A stretch of DNA of 47,445 nucleotides. Source: Bacteroidota bacterium. Lineage in GTDB: Bacteria > Bacteroidota > Bacteroidia > UKL13-3. Every line of letters starts with the position of its first letter. Within the stretch, counting starts at the first letter, position 1. The stretch is taken from positions 1-47,445 of the forward strand of contig JANYDU010000010.1 in the NCBI GenBank assembly GCA_025359805.1, written 5' to 3'. The translations under genes were made by a program, and so were the position numbers. Shown piece after piece: positions 25,583-34,766 of the stretch. The notes beneath the pieces are model-generated. The model saw only the letters and a program-made list of their open reading frames with translations. It was not told where the DNA came from and did no database searches.

Positions 25583-26209
25583 ATGGACACCAAACAATTT
25601 GAAGAACAAGTAAAACAATTTGCAACCGATTGGCAAAAACGTTTAGAAGAATTAAAATTACAATTTTCTTTGGGCAAAATCGATGCAACAGACTCTTTTG
25701 AAAAACAGAAAGACCACCTCAGAACTTTAGTGGTTACCCTTAAAGAAAACTTAGATAAAGCAACTGATGTAGCCGAAGAAAAAACAAAAGAAATGAAAGC
25801 AAAGTTGGAAGAATTACAACTTCAATTGACATTAGGAAAAGCTGATGGTATGGAAGCTTTTGAGATTCAAAAGAAAAAAATTGAGCTCGCCATGCACGAG
25901 GTTTACTTAGAAGGAAAGAAAACTTTTAATGTAAATTTTAATCAAGCGTTACAATTGTTTGACAACAATGCTCAAGCTTTTAAAACTGGTTTAGAGATTG
26001 TGAAACTTCAATTCTCTTTAGGCAAAATGGATGCAAAAGATGAAGCCGAGCAAGCACGTAAAGCAATTAATGATAAAATGAATGAGTTAACTGAACAATA
26101 CAAAAGCATGCAACAAACTGCAATGAAAAGTTTAGAAGATTTTAATACACAAATGAAAGAAGGTTATGAAAAGATGAAATCCTTTACCGAAGGTTGGATC
26201 AAGAAGTAA
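25583..26209 (+). CDS. Cytoplasmic coiled-coil protein with three internal repeats
   Basis: A 208-residue charged, helix-rich protein with no signal peptide or membrane segment. A motif of about 23 residues occurs three times: residues 21-43 (LEELKLQFSLGKIDATDSFE...), 75-98 (LEELQLQLTLGKADGMEAFE...) and 137-160 (LEIVKLQFSLGKMDAKDEAE...). Each is followed by a long amphipathic helix with heptad spacing, giving a 54-62-residue repeat unit. The invariant core is LQ-[FL]-[ST]-LGK-x-D. This looks like a triplicated helical-hairpin module with a turn at LGK-x-D. I do not recognise the family. It follows the T9SS peptidase gene by 23 bp and ends at a strong terminator. Confidence 0.8.
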   Translation: MDTKQFEEQVKQFATDWQKRLEELKLQFSLGKIDATDSFEKQKDHLRTLVVTLKENLDKATDVAEEKTKEMKAKLEELQLQLTLGKADGMEAFEIQKKKIELAMHEVYLEGKKTFNVNFNQALQLFDNNAQAFKTGLEIVKLQFSLGKMDAKDEAEQARKAINDKMNELTEQYKSMQQTAMKSLEDFNTQMKEGYEKMKSFTEGWIKK

Positions 26210-26273
26210 TCAAAGTAAAAGCTAAAAACATCTTTTATACTTTGATGAAATAAATTGTTATTACTATTATATT

Positions 26274-26310
26274 AAAAAAGCCCTATCGAAAATATCGATA
26301 GGGCTTTTTT
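26274..26310. terminator. Strong bidirectional terminator between convergent genes
   Basis: AAAAAAGCCCTATCG (26274-26288) pairs perfectly with CGATAGGGCTTTTTT (26296-26310) around a 7-nt loop. The A-tract and T-tract on opposite sides let it work for the coiled-coil gene on the plus strand and the M36 peptidase gene on the minus strand. Confidence 0.9.
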
Positions 26311-26339
26311 ATATCTTTCCTTGAGGAAGGTGTAAAGTA

Positions 26340-28946
26340 TTATTTACTCAATACTAATTTTGTTTGAAACAATTTATCGCCACTATTTACAGAAATAAAA
26401 TAAACGCCATTATTCAAATTACTTAAATTTAATTGAATACGATTAAGAACATCCGGTTGCATCATTCCTCCTAACACCATTTTTCCTGTTACATCAATAA
26501 TGTTTATTTGTACTTTTTCAACTGAAGAGGGTAGCATTACATATACTTCTCCAGTACTTGGATTTGGCGCAACTTTTATAGCTTCTGTGATTTCTAAATC
26601 AGTTATTCCTGTTATTGCAATCCCTGGAGGCACATCACTTGCAGCCACCCCATCAGTAAGAGAATTGGCACTTCCTTGTGATGCAGAATAACCCATTCCT
26701 CTTCTCGCAAATGTGTTCCATATTAGCGTTTTATTTACACCTCCATTATTTATGCTATCAGCTAATAAAATTGCATTTCGTGAGTCCAAAAAACCAGGAT
26801 TACAAGGTTGTAATTTTAATCCATCCATTACCAATTGAATGGCTTTATTATTTCCTCCTGTTCCAGTATACAAATCTGCACTCCAACCATATTTATCACT
26901 CATATTCCAATATAAATCCCACAATACTGTTGCCCAAACTGTACCCGAATAATGAGGATCTCCTTGGCTATTTTTTACATCAGCATAAGTTAAAGGGTCT
27001 GTATTTTTATTTCGTGAGTATTTATTTTGCCTAATTCCAACACCGGTTATAGGTTGGTTATAAACAAATGTTCCAACGCCTCTTCCATCTTCACCTTTAT
27101 CGCCAAGTTTTGCAGTAAATGCTAACGCAAAAAAATCGCTCCAACCCTCACCCGCTTGCTCGGCATTACTCAAACAATTTGGATTTGATGGACCTCCTGT
27201 TAAACGAACAGAAACTCCATGACCAGATTCGTGAGACATAACTCCATTATCCAAATCACTATCAAATACTACATTATTTGCATTTCCATTGATGGTAATA
27301 TTTACTGTAATTGAATCGGTAATATTTGCCTTTAATAAATTTCCATTTGCTTGAGTAATCATAAAACAGGGAATGGTAACTGCGCTCGAACCCACACCTG
27401 TCATAGCCGTTGCTGTACCTGTTGTATTTTGAATTACAATTACTGCAATGGCACCACTATTTTGAGCATTCAATATTTTAGTAACATAAGAACATCCACC
27501 CGTAGGACTCCTATCAACCAATGCAATTTTTCCTGCAAGCGCTGCACGATTTTGTAATGTACTACAACCCAAAGTTGTGGTTGCATTGCTATCTTTCATC
27601 AACACTAAATCTTGTTTGATATCGCCATAAGTTTTTTGTCCAAAAGATGCTTGAACCGAATTGTATGTTGCTGAAATTCCTGCTGGAGTATTTACTTTAT
27701 AACTACTGCTTGTTGATGTTGGCCATAAATACATTTGCATGCGCCCACTTTGTCCATCGGCAGGTGACGAAAAGTTTGCGTTGCTTGTTCCACTTCCATC
27801 TTGTGCATCTGCAAAAACCTGATCTCCCTCATTTCCACCTTTTCCATAATTATTTGTTTGATAATTTCCAGCCACTTCATTAAAACCATAATTGTAATAA
27901 ATATCGTGCAAAATATTATTCCAATAAAAAAGATTGGTGATGGCTGTTTTTAAATTTAACTCGGAAGTAGCTGTTATAGAATAAGGAAAATCAAAAACCA
28001 AATCACTTCCGCCATCAGGACTAAACCCTGGAATATTTTTATTTAAAGTGTCTTCACTTGCATATACATTATTTCCTCTGGTGATGGTGTATTCGGCACC
28101 CGCTACTCCATCCACATCATGCCATCCATAAGGAGAACCATTAGTTGTTGCAGTACTATTTACTAATTTACGTGCACCATGATTTGGACTTTCAATTGGT
28201 AATGGATACACGTTGTAGGAACCACTTCCTGTTTTACCAAAATCTTGAATTTGATCTGTTTTCAATAAATCTAAATCGGCAAAATTGTATTGATGAGCAA
28301 ATTCATCTTTATTGAAATTACATTTTAATACTAAATTATTTTTTTCGATAATACTGCCATCTTGCGCATCAACACGAACGTTCCACCAATCATTTTTTTC
28401 GTTATCAAAAATTTCAACATTCCAAACTAACTTTAAAACACTTCCAACTGTTAAGTAATGAAGTTTAATTTTTATGGGTTCGGGCGATACTTGTTTATCG
28501 GAAATAATTACTTGATTGTTTACTAATGGCGCATTTGTTTTTGAAAGTATTTGAGATACATTCATTTCAATATTTGCAGCCACATTTACTAAAGCTGTTT
28601 GGCTACCAATTGCTGGTGTTGCATTTGCTGCTTTAGTTTTAGCATTGCTTACAAAACTATTATTGATAGAAATTAATTGTCCATTTTTATTTAAATGAAC
28701 ACTCGAATTGGCATCAAAAATTTCGATTCCATTAACACGTTGGCGCATATAAATATGCGTAACACCGTTGTGTTGATCGGTATATTGATCAGTGATTACA
28801 AAATCTGTTAAATCATCATTTGTTAAATTAAATTCGGCTTGCTTTGTTGTATAAAGTTGTTTCACTTGCGAAACATTGTATTGCGCAAACACCATAGTGC
28901 AGCTTAATACCAAGAATTGAAGAAATAAGAAAAAACGTTTTTTCAT
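26340..28946 (-). CDS. Secreted M36 fungalysin-type metallopeptidase with PA domain and T9SS sorting domain
   Basis: The 868-residue protein has a signal peptide (to about residue 21, VFAQ), an FTP-like propeptide (about 25-200) and the M36 fold region with LFYWNNILHDIYYNYGFNEVAGNYQ (339-363). The zinc site is HESGH (572-576) with EGWSD (E600, D604). A protease-associated domain (about 440-545, AALAGKIALVDRSPTGGCSYVTKILNAQNSGAIAVIV) is inserted just before the zinc site. The C-terminus (790-868) is a type A sorting domain ending TKLVLSK, shared with the T9SS protein at 31273. It is expected to be a surface or secreted protease. It has its own promoter at 28975-29004 and shares a bidirectional terminator with the convergent coiled-coil gene. 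Confidence 0.93.
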   Translation of the reverse strand: MKKRFFLFLQFLVLSCTMVFAQYNVSQVKQLYTTKQAEFNLTNDDLTDFVITDQYTDQHNGVTHIYMRQRVNGIEIFDANSSVHLNKNGQLISINNSFVSNAKTKAANATPAIGSQTALVNVAANIEMNVSQILSKTNAPLVNNQVIISDKQVSPEPIKIKLHYLTVGSVLKLVWNVEIFDNEKNDWWNVRVDAQDGSIIEKNNLVLKCNFNKDEFAHQYNFADLDLLKTDQIQDFGKTGSGSYNVYPLPIESPNHGARKLVNSTATTNGSPYGWHDVDGVAGAEYTITRGNNVYASEDTLNKNIPGFSPDGGSDLVFDFPYSITATSELNLKTAITNLFYWNNILHDIYYNYGFNEVAGNYQTNNYGKGGNEGDQVFADAQDGSGTSNANFSSPADGQSGRMQMYLWPTSTSSSYKVNTPAGISATYNSVQASFGQKTYGDIKQDLVLMKDSNATTTLGCSTLQNRAALAGKIALVDRSPTGGCSYVTKILNAQNSGAIAVIVIQNTTGTATAMTGVGSSAVTIPCFMITQANGNLLKANITDSITVNITINGNANNVVFDSDLDNGVMSHESGHGVSVRLTGGPSNPNCLSNAEQAGEGWSDFFALAFTAKLGDKGEDGRGVGTFVYNQPITGVGIRQNKYSRNKNTDPLTYADVKNSQGDPHYSGTVWATVLWDLYWNMSDKYGWSADLYTGTGGNNKAIQLVMDGLKLQPCNPGFLDSRNAILLADSINNGGVNKTLIWNTFARRGMGYSASQGSANSLTDGVAASDVPPGIAITGITDLEITEAIKVAPNPSTGEVYVMLPSSVEKVQINIIDVTGKMVLGGMMQPDVLNRIQLNLSNLNNGVYFISVNSGDKLFQTKLVLSK

Positions 28947-28974
28947 GTTGTTTTTGTTTTTGTAATAGTTATAT

Positions 28975-29004
28975 CAAATTTAAAGGGATTTACTTCCTAA
29001 ACAA
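28975..29004 (-). promoter_or_regulatory. Promoter for the M36 peptidase gene
   Basis: On the minus strand TTG (29004-29002), 19 bp, then TAAATTTG (28982-28975). The -7 box is an exact TAnnTTTG match and the -33 element is TTG followed by TTT. It predicts a start near 28969 and a leader of about 22 nt before the ATG at 28946. Confidence 0.6.
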
Positions 29005-29101
29005 GTCACATTTTTGTGTGATGTATTTAAGAGAAAATAAAATTATAAAGTAAGTACGTGAACTATTTTACCGCGATGGAAAGTGTAGTATTTCCGTCAA
29101 A

Positions 29102-29782
29102 CTATTTTTTTTTGAATACTAACAGTAACGACTTTTTTTGATACAAGAGCAATTGATTGCCTTTTACTTCGTAGTGGTTTGCTTTAGGAAGTTGTTGCAT
29201 AAAACCATTTTCAATTTTATTCATTTCATCAGCACACATCATTTTTGTGGCACCCAACTTATCAAACAAAATTTCCTTTTCATTTATTTTAACCGCTCCA
29301 AAAAATTTATTACAACCAAAATTTCCACTCACTTTATTTTCATCCAAATGAAAAATAATAAATGCATTTGCATCTTTTAGGGATTTAAGTTTTTCGCCCG
29401 ATTTTACTTTTATTAAAAACCAAGGCTCATCATCTAATTTATATTTATCGTGAATTTGATTTTTATTTTTATCTATTAGTTTATTAAACACATAATGATA
29501 AATGGGTGAATCAGATGGTGTTTTATGAATAGTTAATATCTCAATCAACAATTCATATTGATAGCCTTCTTCATAATTAAAGCCTTCAATATTTCCAAAA
29601 AAATTTGTCCAAGTCCCATTGGCACTATCCTTTACTTGAAAGCAATCTGCTTGCCCCACACTATGGCAATTTACATAATGATCGGCAATAAATATTTTTT
29701 TGAGATTTACTTGAGCACGCAAATTTATTGACGAACATAAAATCATCAGTATAACAAAAAAATCAGTCCTAATCATTTTCAT
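29102..29782 (-). CDS. DUF4377-META domain exported protein
   Basis: The 226-residue protein has a signal peptide (to about residue 23, INLRAQ). The first domain is DUF4377-like (KKIFIADHYVNCHSVGQADCFQVKD, then TWTNFFGNIEGFNYEEGYQYELLIEI). The second is a META/HslJ-like domain (AFIIFHLDENKVSGNFGCNKFFGAVK, GATKMMCADEMNKIENGFMQQL), with its conserved GCNxFxG and TxMxC motifs. HslJ of E. coli is a heat-induced outer-membrane-linked protein affecting novobiocin resistance; the exact activity is unknown. A lone -7 box (TATATTTG, minus strand, 29807-29800) lies close to the start. It is 42 bp downstream of pyrC and may alternatively be read through from it. Confidence 0.82.
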   Translation of the reverse strand: MKMIRTDFFVILMILCSSINLRAQVNLKKIFIADHYVNCHSVGQADCFQVKDSANGTWTNFFGNIEGFNYEEGYQYELLIEILTIHKTPSDSPIYHYVFNKLIDKNKNQIHDKYKLDDEPWFLIKVKSGEKLKSLKDANAFIIFHLDENKVSGNFGCNKFFGAVKINEKEILFDKLGATKMMCADEMNKIENGFMQQLPKANHYEVKGNQLLLYQKKSLLLVFKKK

Positions 29783-29824
29783 AACGGTCGTTTTTATTTC
29801 AAATATAAAATCAATGACTGTATA

Positions 29825-31162
29825 TTATCGATTAAATTTTAACCTCATACCTTTTTGTGTTTCATCAAATATTCCATTTTCAAAAACTACATTTCCATTA
29901 ACAATTGTATGCGTAATAATGGAATGAAAAGTAGTATTTTCAAAAGGACTCCATTTGCATTTATATAAAATATTTTCTTTTGAAACAGTGTATTCTTTTT
30001 CTAAATCAACCAAAATCAAATCGGCAAAATAGCCTTCACGAATAAATCCTCGTCTGTCAATTTCAAAAAGTATAGCCACGTTGTGACACATTTTTTGCAC
30101 TATTTTTTCTAACGAAATTTTTCCTTGATAATAAAACTCAAGCATGGCATTTAATGAATGCTGAACCAATGGACCACCTGATGGAGCTTTAAGGTAAGGT
30201 AATTCTTTTTCATCTTTGGTGTGAGGAGCGTGATCGGTAGCAATCACATCAATTGTCTCATCCAACACGGCATTAAAAATAGCATCTCTATCTTTCGCTG
30301 TTTTTATAGCCGGATTCCATTTAATATAATTTCCTTTTGTAACATAATCGGCTTCGGTAAACCACAAGTGATGAATACACGCTTCGGCAGTAATTCTTTT
30401 TTCCGATAGTGGAATATCATTTCTAAAAAGCTCTAATTCTTTCGCTGTGCTTATATGCAAAATATGCAAGCGAGTATTATGTTTTTTGGCAAGTTCTACT
30501 GCAAACGATGATGATTTATAACAAGCAGCCTCACTCCTAATTAAATGATGATATACAGATGAAATATTTTCTCCATACAAATCCATAAATAATGCTTGGT
30601 TGAGTTTAATCATCGGATCATCTTCGCAATGAGTGGCAATAAGTGTTTTTACATTTTTAAAAATATTCTCTAAAGCTATAGGATCATCTACCAACATATC
30701 GCCTGTTGACGATCCCATGAAAATTTTTATGCCACAAATTTTTGTTTCATCAACCCGCAATAATTCATCTAAATTTTTATTGGTGGTTCCCATAAAAAAT
30801 GAAAAATTAGCTAATGAACATTCGGCAGCCCTTGTATATTTTTCTTCTAACAAATCAAGCGTAACTGCATTAGGAATTGTGTTTGGCATTTCCATATAAC
30901 TGGTAATGCCACCTGCAATGGCAGCTTTTGCTTCGGTATAAATTTCACCTTTGTATGTTAATCCGGGTTCTCTAAAATGAACTTGATCATCAATGATTCC
31001 GGGTAATAAATATTTCCCTTCAGCATTAATTATTTTATCGGCCTGCATGGCAATTCCGTTGGTGTCAATTTTTTCAATGAAATTATTTTTAATTAACACA
31101 TCAGCATAAAAGACCTTTCCTTCATTTACTAATTTTGCATTGCGAATTAATAGTGTGCTCAT
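29825..31162 (-). CDS. pyrC: Dihydroorotase
   Basis: Cyclises carbamoyl aspartate to dihydroorotate in de novo pyrimidine synthesis. The 445-residue protein is of the class I type. It has the first metal motif DQVHFREPG (variant of DxHxHFREPG), MEMPNT, the GIKIFMGSSTGDMLVDD block, HCEDD, LHILHISTAKE, and the catalytic Asp in VIATDHAPHT. Length is typical. The first motif reads D-D-Q-V-H, with Gln-Val where many dihydroorotases have His-x before the His, so one canonical metal-binding His is replaced. This form is common among Bacteroidota annotated as dihydroorotase. It lies between the META protein gene and the tandem T9SS protein genes, with a hairpin terminator upstream at 31224-31254. Confidence 0.9.
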   Translation of the reverse strand: MSTLLIRNAKLVNEGKVFYADVLIKNNFIEKIDTNGIAMQADKIINAEGKYLLPGIIDDQVHFREPGLTYKGEIYTEAKAAIAGGITSYMEMPNTIPNAVTLDLLEEKYTRAAECSLANFSFFMGTTNKNLDELLRVDETKICGIKIFMGSSTGDMLVDDPIALENIFKNVKTLIATHCEDDPMIKLNQALFMDLYGENISSVYHHLIRSEAACYKSSSFAVELAKKHNTRLHILHISTAKELELFRNDIPLSEKRITAEACIHHLWFTEADYVTKGNYIKWNPAIKTAKDRDAIFNAVLDETIDVIATDHAPHTKDEKELPYLKAPSGGPLVQHSLNAMLEFYYQGKISLEKIVQKMCHNVAILFEIDRRGFIREGYFADLILVDLEKEYTVSKENILYKCKWSPFENTTFHSIITHTIVNGNVVFENGIFDETQKGMRLKFNR

Positions 31163-31223
31163 ATTGGTGCGAAGCTAAAACGTATTTGCATGAATAACAA
31201 TGTTTGACATTTTAGATAAAAAA

Positions 31224-31254
31224 AATGCCCGTCAAATTTTGTTCGACAGGCATT
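31224..31254. terminator. Terminator between pyrC and the T9SS protein genes
   Basis: AATGCCCGTC (31224-31233) pairs with GACAGGCATT (31245-31254), with one mismatch and an 11-nt loop. The left side has an A-run, so it functions for the minus-strand T9SS genes that end at 31273. Confidence 0.7.
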
Positions 31255-31272
31255 ATTTTTTGTTGAAGAATA

Positions 31273-32343
31273 CTATTTACTCAATACCAATTTTGACTGA
31301 TAACTCCTATTAGCCACTTTTGCTGATACAAAATAAATTCCGTTTTGCAAGTGAGATACATCTATATTAATATCATTGTTAACGTTTTGTTTTACCATTT
31401 CAGTCATCACTACTTTGCCTGTAACATCCAATATTTTCACCTCTATATCATCCAAAGAAATAGGAAGTTGAACGGTTACTTGTCCATTACTTGGATTGGG
31501 ATAAACGGAGCATGAATTGTTTGAATAAACAGATTCAATACCTGAATAGATGATTGGATAAACCGCATTTACTTTATAAGCCATTGAGTTTATATTTCCT
31601 GTTGATGTATCTACATCGGCATGAGCTAAATAACTTTTTGAATTGGCAGCATACCAATCATAAGTTAAAGAACCTTGACTTTGATTTTGAACAAATGTCC
31701 AAGTATTGGTAAGTACGTTATGTAAATATGCCAATACAACTTGATTTGTTAAGGTTTTTATTCTCAAGCTACTGTGTGAAGAACTATCTGGTAAAATTAA
31801 AGTTCCCCATCCATCACAAGTAACTGCAATATTTATAGTAATGTCAGCTCTAACAGAATCAAATCCAGTAATTGGAGGATAACCAAAATCTGCTGGAATG
31901 CCTTTTACCGAAAATTTTGCTGTATCAAAACTATTTGTTTGGTAACTCATTGGAAAAAGTAAAGCGGTTAGTTTAACTCCTGAAATATTATAATTTGGAT
32001 CATCATAAATAATTTTCAAAAAATTACTTGTAATCTGAGCATATTGATCTCCGTTTGAAGCTGAACGTAATATGATATTAGCTCCCACAGGTGCATTTGG
32101 ATTTGTTGATGCATCAATAAATAAACTCGAATCAAAATTATCGGCATACAATCCTGTTTTAAAATTCCAAGTTTTATTAGCTCCACTTGCACCAATAGTT
32201 ATTGATGATTGAACCGATGTATCGATGGCATAAATAACCTTGTCGCCAAAATTTCCGTAATCACTTCGGGTAAACGTAATTTGTGCATGAGCGGTAATAT
32301 AAATTGATACGCTTACTATTAAAAGTGTGATTATCTTTTTCAT
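31273..32343 (-). CDS. Secreted T9SS-sorted protein, paralogue 1 (short form)
   Basis: The 356-residue protein has a signal peptide (to residue 20, ITAHA). It has a beta-rich domain of about 230 residues that starts QITFTRSDYGNFGDKVIYAIDT and contains CDGWGTLILPDSSSHSSLRIKT, and a type A T9SS sorting domain (about 280-356, SVYPNPSNGQVTVQLP to SKLVLSK). The DGWGT...LR block recurs in many exported Bacteroidota proteins of unknown role. Over the first 250 residues it aligns with the next gene upstream, which begins 10 bp before it on the same strand, so they are tandem duplicates probably on one transcript. No catalytic residues are evident. Confidence 0.85.
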   Translation of the reverse strand: MKKIITLLIVSVSIYITAHAQITFTRSDYGNFGDKVIYAIDTSVQSSITIGASGANKTWNFKTGLYADNFDSSLFIDASTNPNAPVGANIILRSASNGDQYAQITSNFLKIIYDDPNYNISGVKLTALLFPMSYQTNSFDTAKFSVKGIPADFGYPPITGFDSVRADITINIAVTCDGWGTLILPDSSSHSSLRIKTLTNQVVLAYLHNVLTNTWTFVQNQSQGSLTYDWYAANSKSYLAHADVDTSTGNINSMAYKVNAVYPIIYSGIESVYSNNSCSVYPNPSNGQVTVQLPISLDDIEVKILDVTGKVVMTEMVKQNVNNDINIDVSHLQNGIYFVSAKVANRSYQSKLVLSK

Positions 32344-32353
32344 TTGAATCGTT

Positions 32354-33967
32354 TTATTTATTAATAATTATTTTTTGAGCTGTTTTAAAATTATCAGCTG
32401 TTATCAAGCAAAAATAAACTCCATTATTTAATTCACTCACATCAATGGTAAATTCATCTTTTGTGGTTTCGATATTCTTAATCATTCGACCGGTAATATC
32501 ATATAATTGAAGATTTACAGATGATGATTGAAGATTTTTAAGTGTAACATTCAATTTTTCATTTACAGGATTTGGAAACATAACTACATAAGCTAATTCA
32601 TTTTGTATTTGATTAACCCCAACGTTTAAGATACTAAATCCCCCAGTAAGCGCGATACTTCCATCCGTTGGGTTTGATATATTTAAATCATACATTCCTG
32701 ATGATGCACTAGAGTCAATGGAAATGCTGCACATTAATATTGTATCGTTAACAGCCGAACTTGAATTGGTATGTATTTTCGGTGTTGAAAAGCTAACCAC
32801 ACTTGATGCCTGAGTAAAATGTGTTTTATTGCCAGTAATAGTAATCATAAGCGTTTTTCCCTTTTGAGATGAAGCAGGAGAGATTGATTTTAGAGATGCT
32901 ACTGATGGGGTTACTTGAAATGACGCGTTCATAAAAATAGAACCATCAACAGGATTAGAAATTTTTACATCATAGTACCCTAAAGGGTTTGTTTGTTTTA
33001 TGGTAACAGATGAAATAATTGTAGAGTCGTTTACTTTATTTATTGAATTTATTTGAAGTGTACTTGATCCTTGAAAGAATGAAACTCCTGTTGCACTTGT
33101 TTGAGAAAAATGTGTATTAGTACCTGTAATGGTTACATTTAATGTAGCCTCACGTTCACTAAAATTAGGACTCACTAAAACAATTTTTGCGGGCTTGGCG
33201 GGGATAGATAATACTTTATAAGTGAAATTATTTATGTTTCCCAAAGTATCCATTGATGCACTTGCAATAGCACCTTTCGAGTTTGTTGCTAACCATCGGT
33301 AATCTATTGATTTATTATGTTGATTGGTAATATAAGTCCAAACGAGTCCTGTAAAATGAGCATAAATATTTGCATCAGAAACAGAAATTGTTCTCACACG
33401 TAAACTATTGTACAACCCATTTGGAATATTGATTGTGCCCCATCCGTCACAAAATGTAGCTGTATGAATATTTAAATCTATTCTAAGTGAATCAACTCCA
33501 GAAATTGGTGCTTGACCAAAAAAAGCTGGGGTTCCAGTAATAGAAAGAATCGTTGAATCTAAAGTGGTAGATAAATAATTAAGAGGAAATTTAAGCACGT
33601 TTAGGTTGATACCTGTAACATTATATGCGGGCTGATCAAAATTTAATTTCATACCGCTTGATGTAACTGTTTCGTAATGATCATTGGTTAACGATTTTAC
33701 ATGAATATTGGTTCCTGCAGGAGCACTTGCATCACCAACGGTAGTAATAAAATAGGTTGAATCAAATTTGTTTGCACCCACTCCATTGGTAAAATCCCAA
33801 ACTCTGTTTGCCCCAGAAAGTCCAATAGTAGTTGTTGAAGAAACTGGAGTATCTACTGCGTAATAAATTTTATCGCCAATAGATGCATAATCAGAACGTG
33901 TAAAAGTAATTTGTGCTGATGCGGATAATGCAAATAAGAATGTAAAAAATAAGTATACATTTTTCAT
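32354..33967 (-). CDS. Secreted T9SS-sorted protein, paralogue 2 (with two extra Ig/IPT-like repeats)
   Basis: The 537-residue protein has a signal peptide (to residue 18, LSASA), the same beta-rich domain as its neighbour (QITFTRSDYASIGDKIYYAVDTP, CDGWGTINIPNGLYNSLRVRT) and a T9SS sorting domain (about 461-537, FPNPVNEKLNVTL to AQKIIINK). Between them are two related repeats of about 95 residues (258-354 and 355-448). They share the pattern LVSPxxxxxxxTLxVTITGxxTHFxQ...YDxxISNPxDGSI, resembling IPT/TIG or Ig-like modules. The short paralogue lacks these. The gene is upstream of, and 10 bp from, paralogue 1. Function unknown; a surface adhesin or structural role is a guess. Confidence 0.85.
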   Translation of the reverse strand: MKNVYLFFTFLFALSASAQITFTRSDYASIGDKIYYAVDTPVSSTTTIGLSGANRVWDFTNGVGANKFDSTYFITTVGDASAPAGTNIHVKSLTNDHYETVTSSGMKLNFDQPAYNVTGINLNVLKFPLNYLSTTLDSTILSITGTPAFFGQAPISGVDSLRIDLNIHTATFCDGWGTINIPNGLYNSLRVRTISVSDANIYAHFTGLVWTYITNQHNKSIDYRWLATNSKGAIASASMDTLGNINNFTYKVLSIPAKPAKIVLVSPNFSEREATLNVTITGTNTHFSQTSATGVSFFQGSSTLQINSINKVNDSTIISSVTIKQTNPLGYYDVKISNPVDGSIFMNASFQVTPSVASLKSISPASSQKGKTLMITITGNKTHFTQASSVVSFSTPKIHTNSSSAVNDTILMCSISIDSSASSGMYDLNISNPTDGSIALTGGFSILNVGVNQIQNELAYVVMFPNPVNEKLNVTLKNLQSSSVNLQLYDITGRMIKNIETTKDEFTIDVSELNNGVYFCLITADNFKTAQKIIINK

Positions 33968-34025
33968 AATTAAACTATTTAGTTAGGGTGTAAATTTAAG
34001 ATAATGATTTAAAATGTCACTACCA

Positions 34026-34766
34026 TTAATATAACTCATCGGCCGCTGATAAAAATATATCAGCAATTTTCTTCTTGTAAGCCTCATTAAAATTACCCAA
34101 ATATACAAGACTATATTTTTCTGTTTTTATAGCTGATTCAAAAGTATTTACGTGCAATAATCGTTTATGAAAAATAGCAACTACTTTATCTTTATCAAAA
34201 ATAATAACCACTCTTAATCCTGGTTTTGGATTTACAATGTCTGTTTCTTTTAACAAAAAAGAATACATCGTTCCCTTATTTATCCATTGCAAATAATTAA
34301 ACTCTTTTAGGTGCGCATTGAGTGATGAAATGCTAAGCAGCGAGTCGTTTTTTTTATATAATTTTTCTAAACCATGTTCCACCACACTGGTATCTTCAAT
34401 ACAACTCACTTCAATGTAACCTGCAATTTCCATCACAAAACAAGTATCATTTTCATCAATGGTTCGGTATGGATTCATATCTAAAAATACCTTACCAATA
34501 CTTTTCCCTTGAGCACTTTTTAGTTTTGCATTTTTTAAAATTTTAATCCCATCATACACATATTTTTTTTCAATAAATGCTTTGTATAAAATCATACACC
34601 AGCCTTTTTGAGCTACGCTGCAATAAACTGTTGTTCCAGGTATTAGCTGAAATTGACTTTCGCCAAAAGGTTTATCAAAAACTTCACAATTACCAATTAT
34701 GGTTTCGGCATAAGAGGAATGGGTGAGAGATAGAATTGCAAAAATTGTTAGAATTGTTTTAGCCAC
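34026..34766 (-). CDS. Exported protein of unknown function
   Basis: A 246-residue protein with a signal peptide (MAKTILTIFAILSLTHSSYA). The following 60 residues (IGNCEVFDKPFGESQFQLIPGTTVYCSVAQKGWCMILYKAFIEKKYV) have the spacing of a bacterial SH3-like domain, but this is weak. Six cysteines are present in the first 120 residues. The C-terminal half (LRVVIIFDKDKVVAIFHKRLLHVNTFESAIKTEKYSLVYLGNFNEAYKKKIADIF) is alpha/beta-like. I do not recognise the family. It lies 58 bp after paralogue 2 in gene order, and its upstream gap to the DedA gene holds a 9-bp inverted repeat. Confidence 0.6.
   Translation of the reverse strand: MAKTILTIFAILSLTHSSYAETIIGNCEVFDKPFGESQFQLIPGTTVYCSVAQKGWCMILYKAFIEKKYVYDGIKILKNAKLKSAQGKSIGKVFLDMNPYRTIDENDTCFVMEIAGYIEVSCIEDTSVVEHGLEKLYKKNDSLLSISSLNAHLKEFNYLQWINKGTMYSFLLKETDIVNPKPGLRVVIIFDKDKVVAIFHKRLLHVNTFESAIKTEKYSLVYLGNFNEAYKKKIADIFLSAADELY

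Noticed and set aside
29065..29100. Hairpin GGAAA...TTTCC after the DUF4377-META gene
   Set aside because: Only a 5-bp core stem and no T-run on the relevant strand; too weak to call a terminator.
30633..30899. 88-residue frame on the plus strand within pyrC
   Set aside because: It is antisense to conserved dihydroorotase motifs and has no domain or start context of its own.
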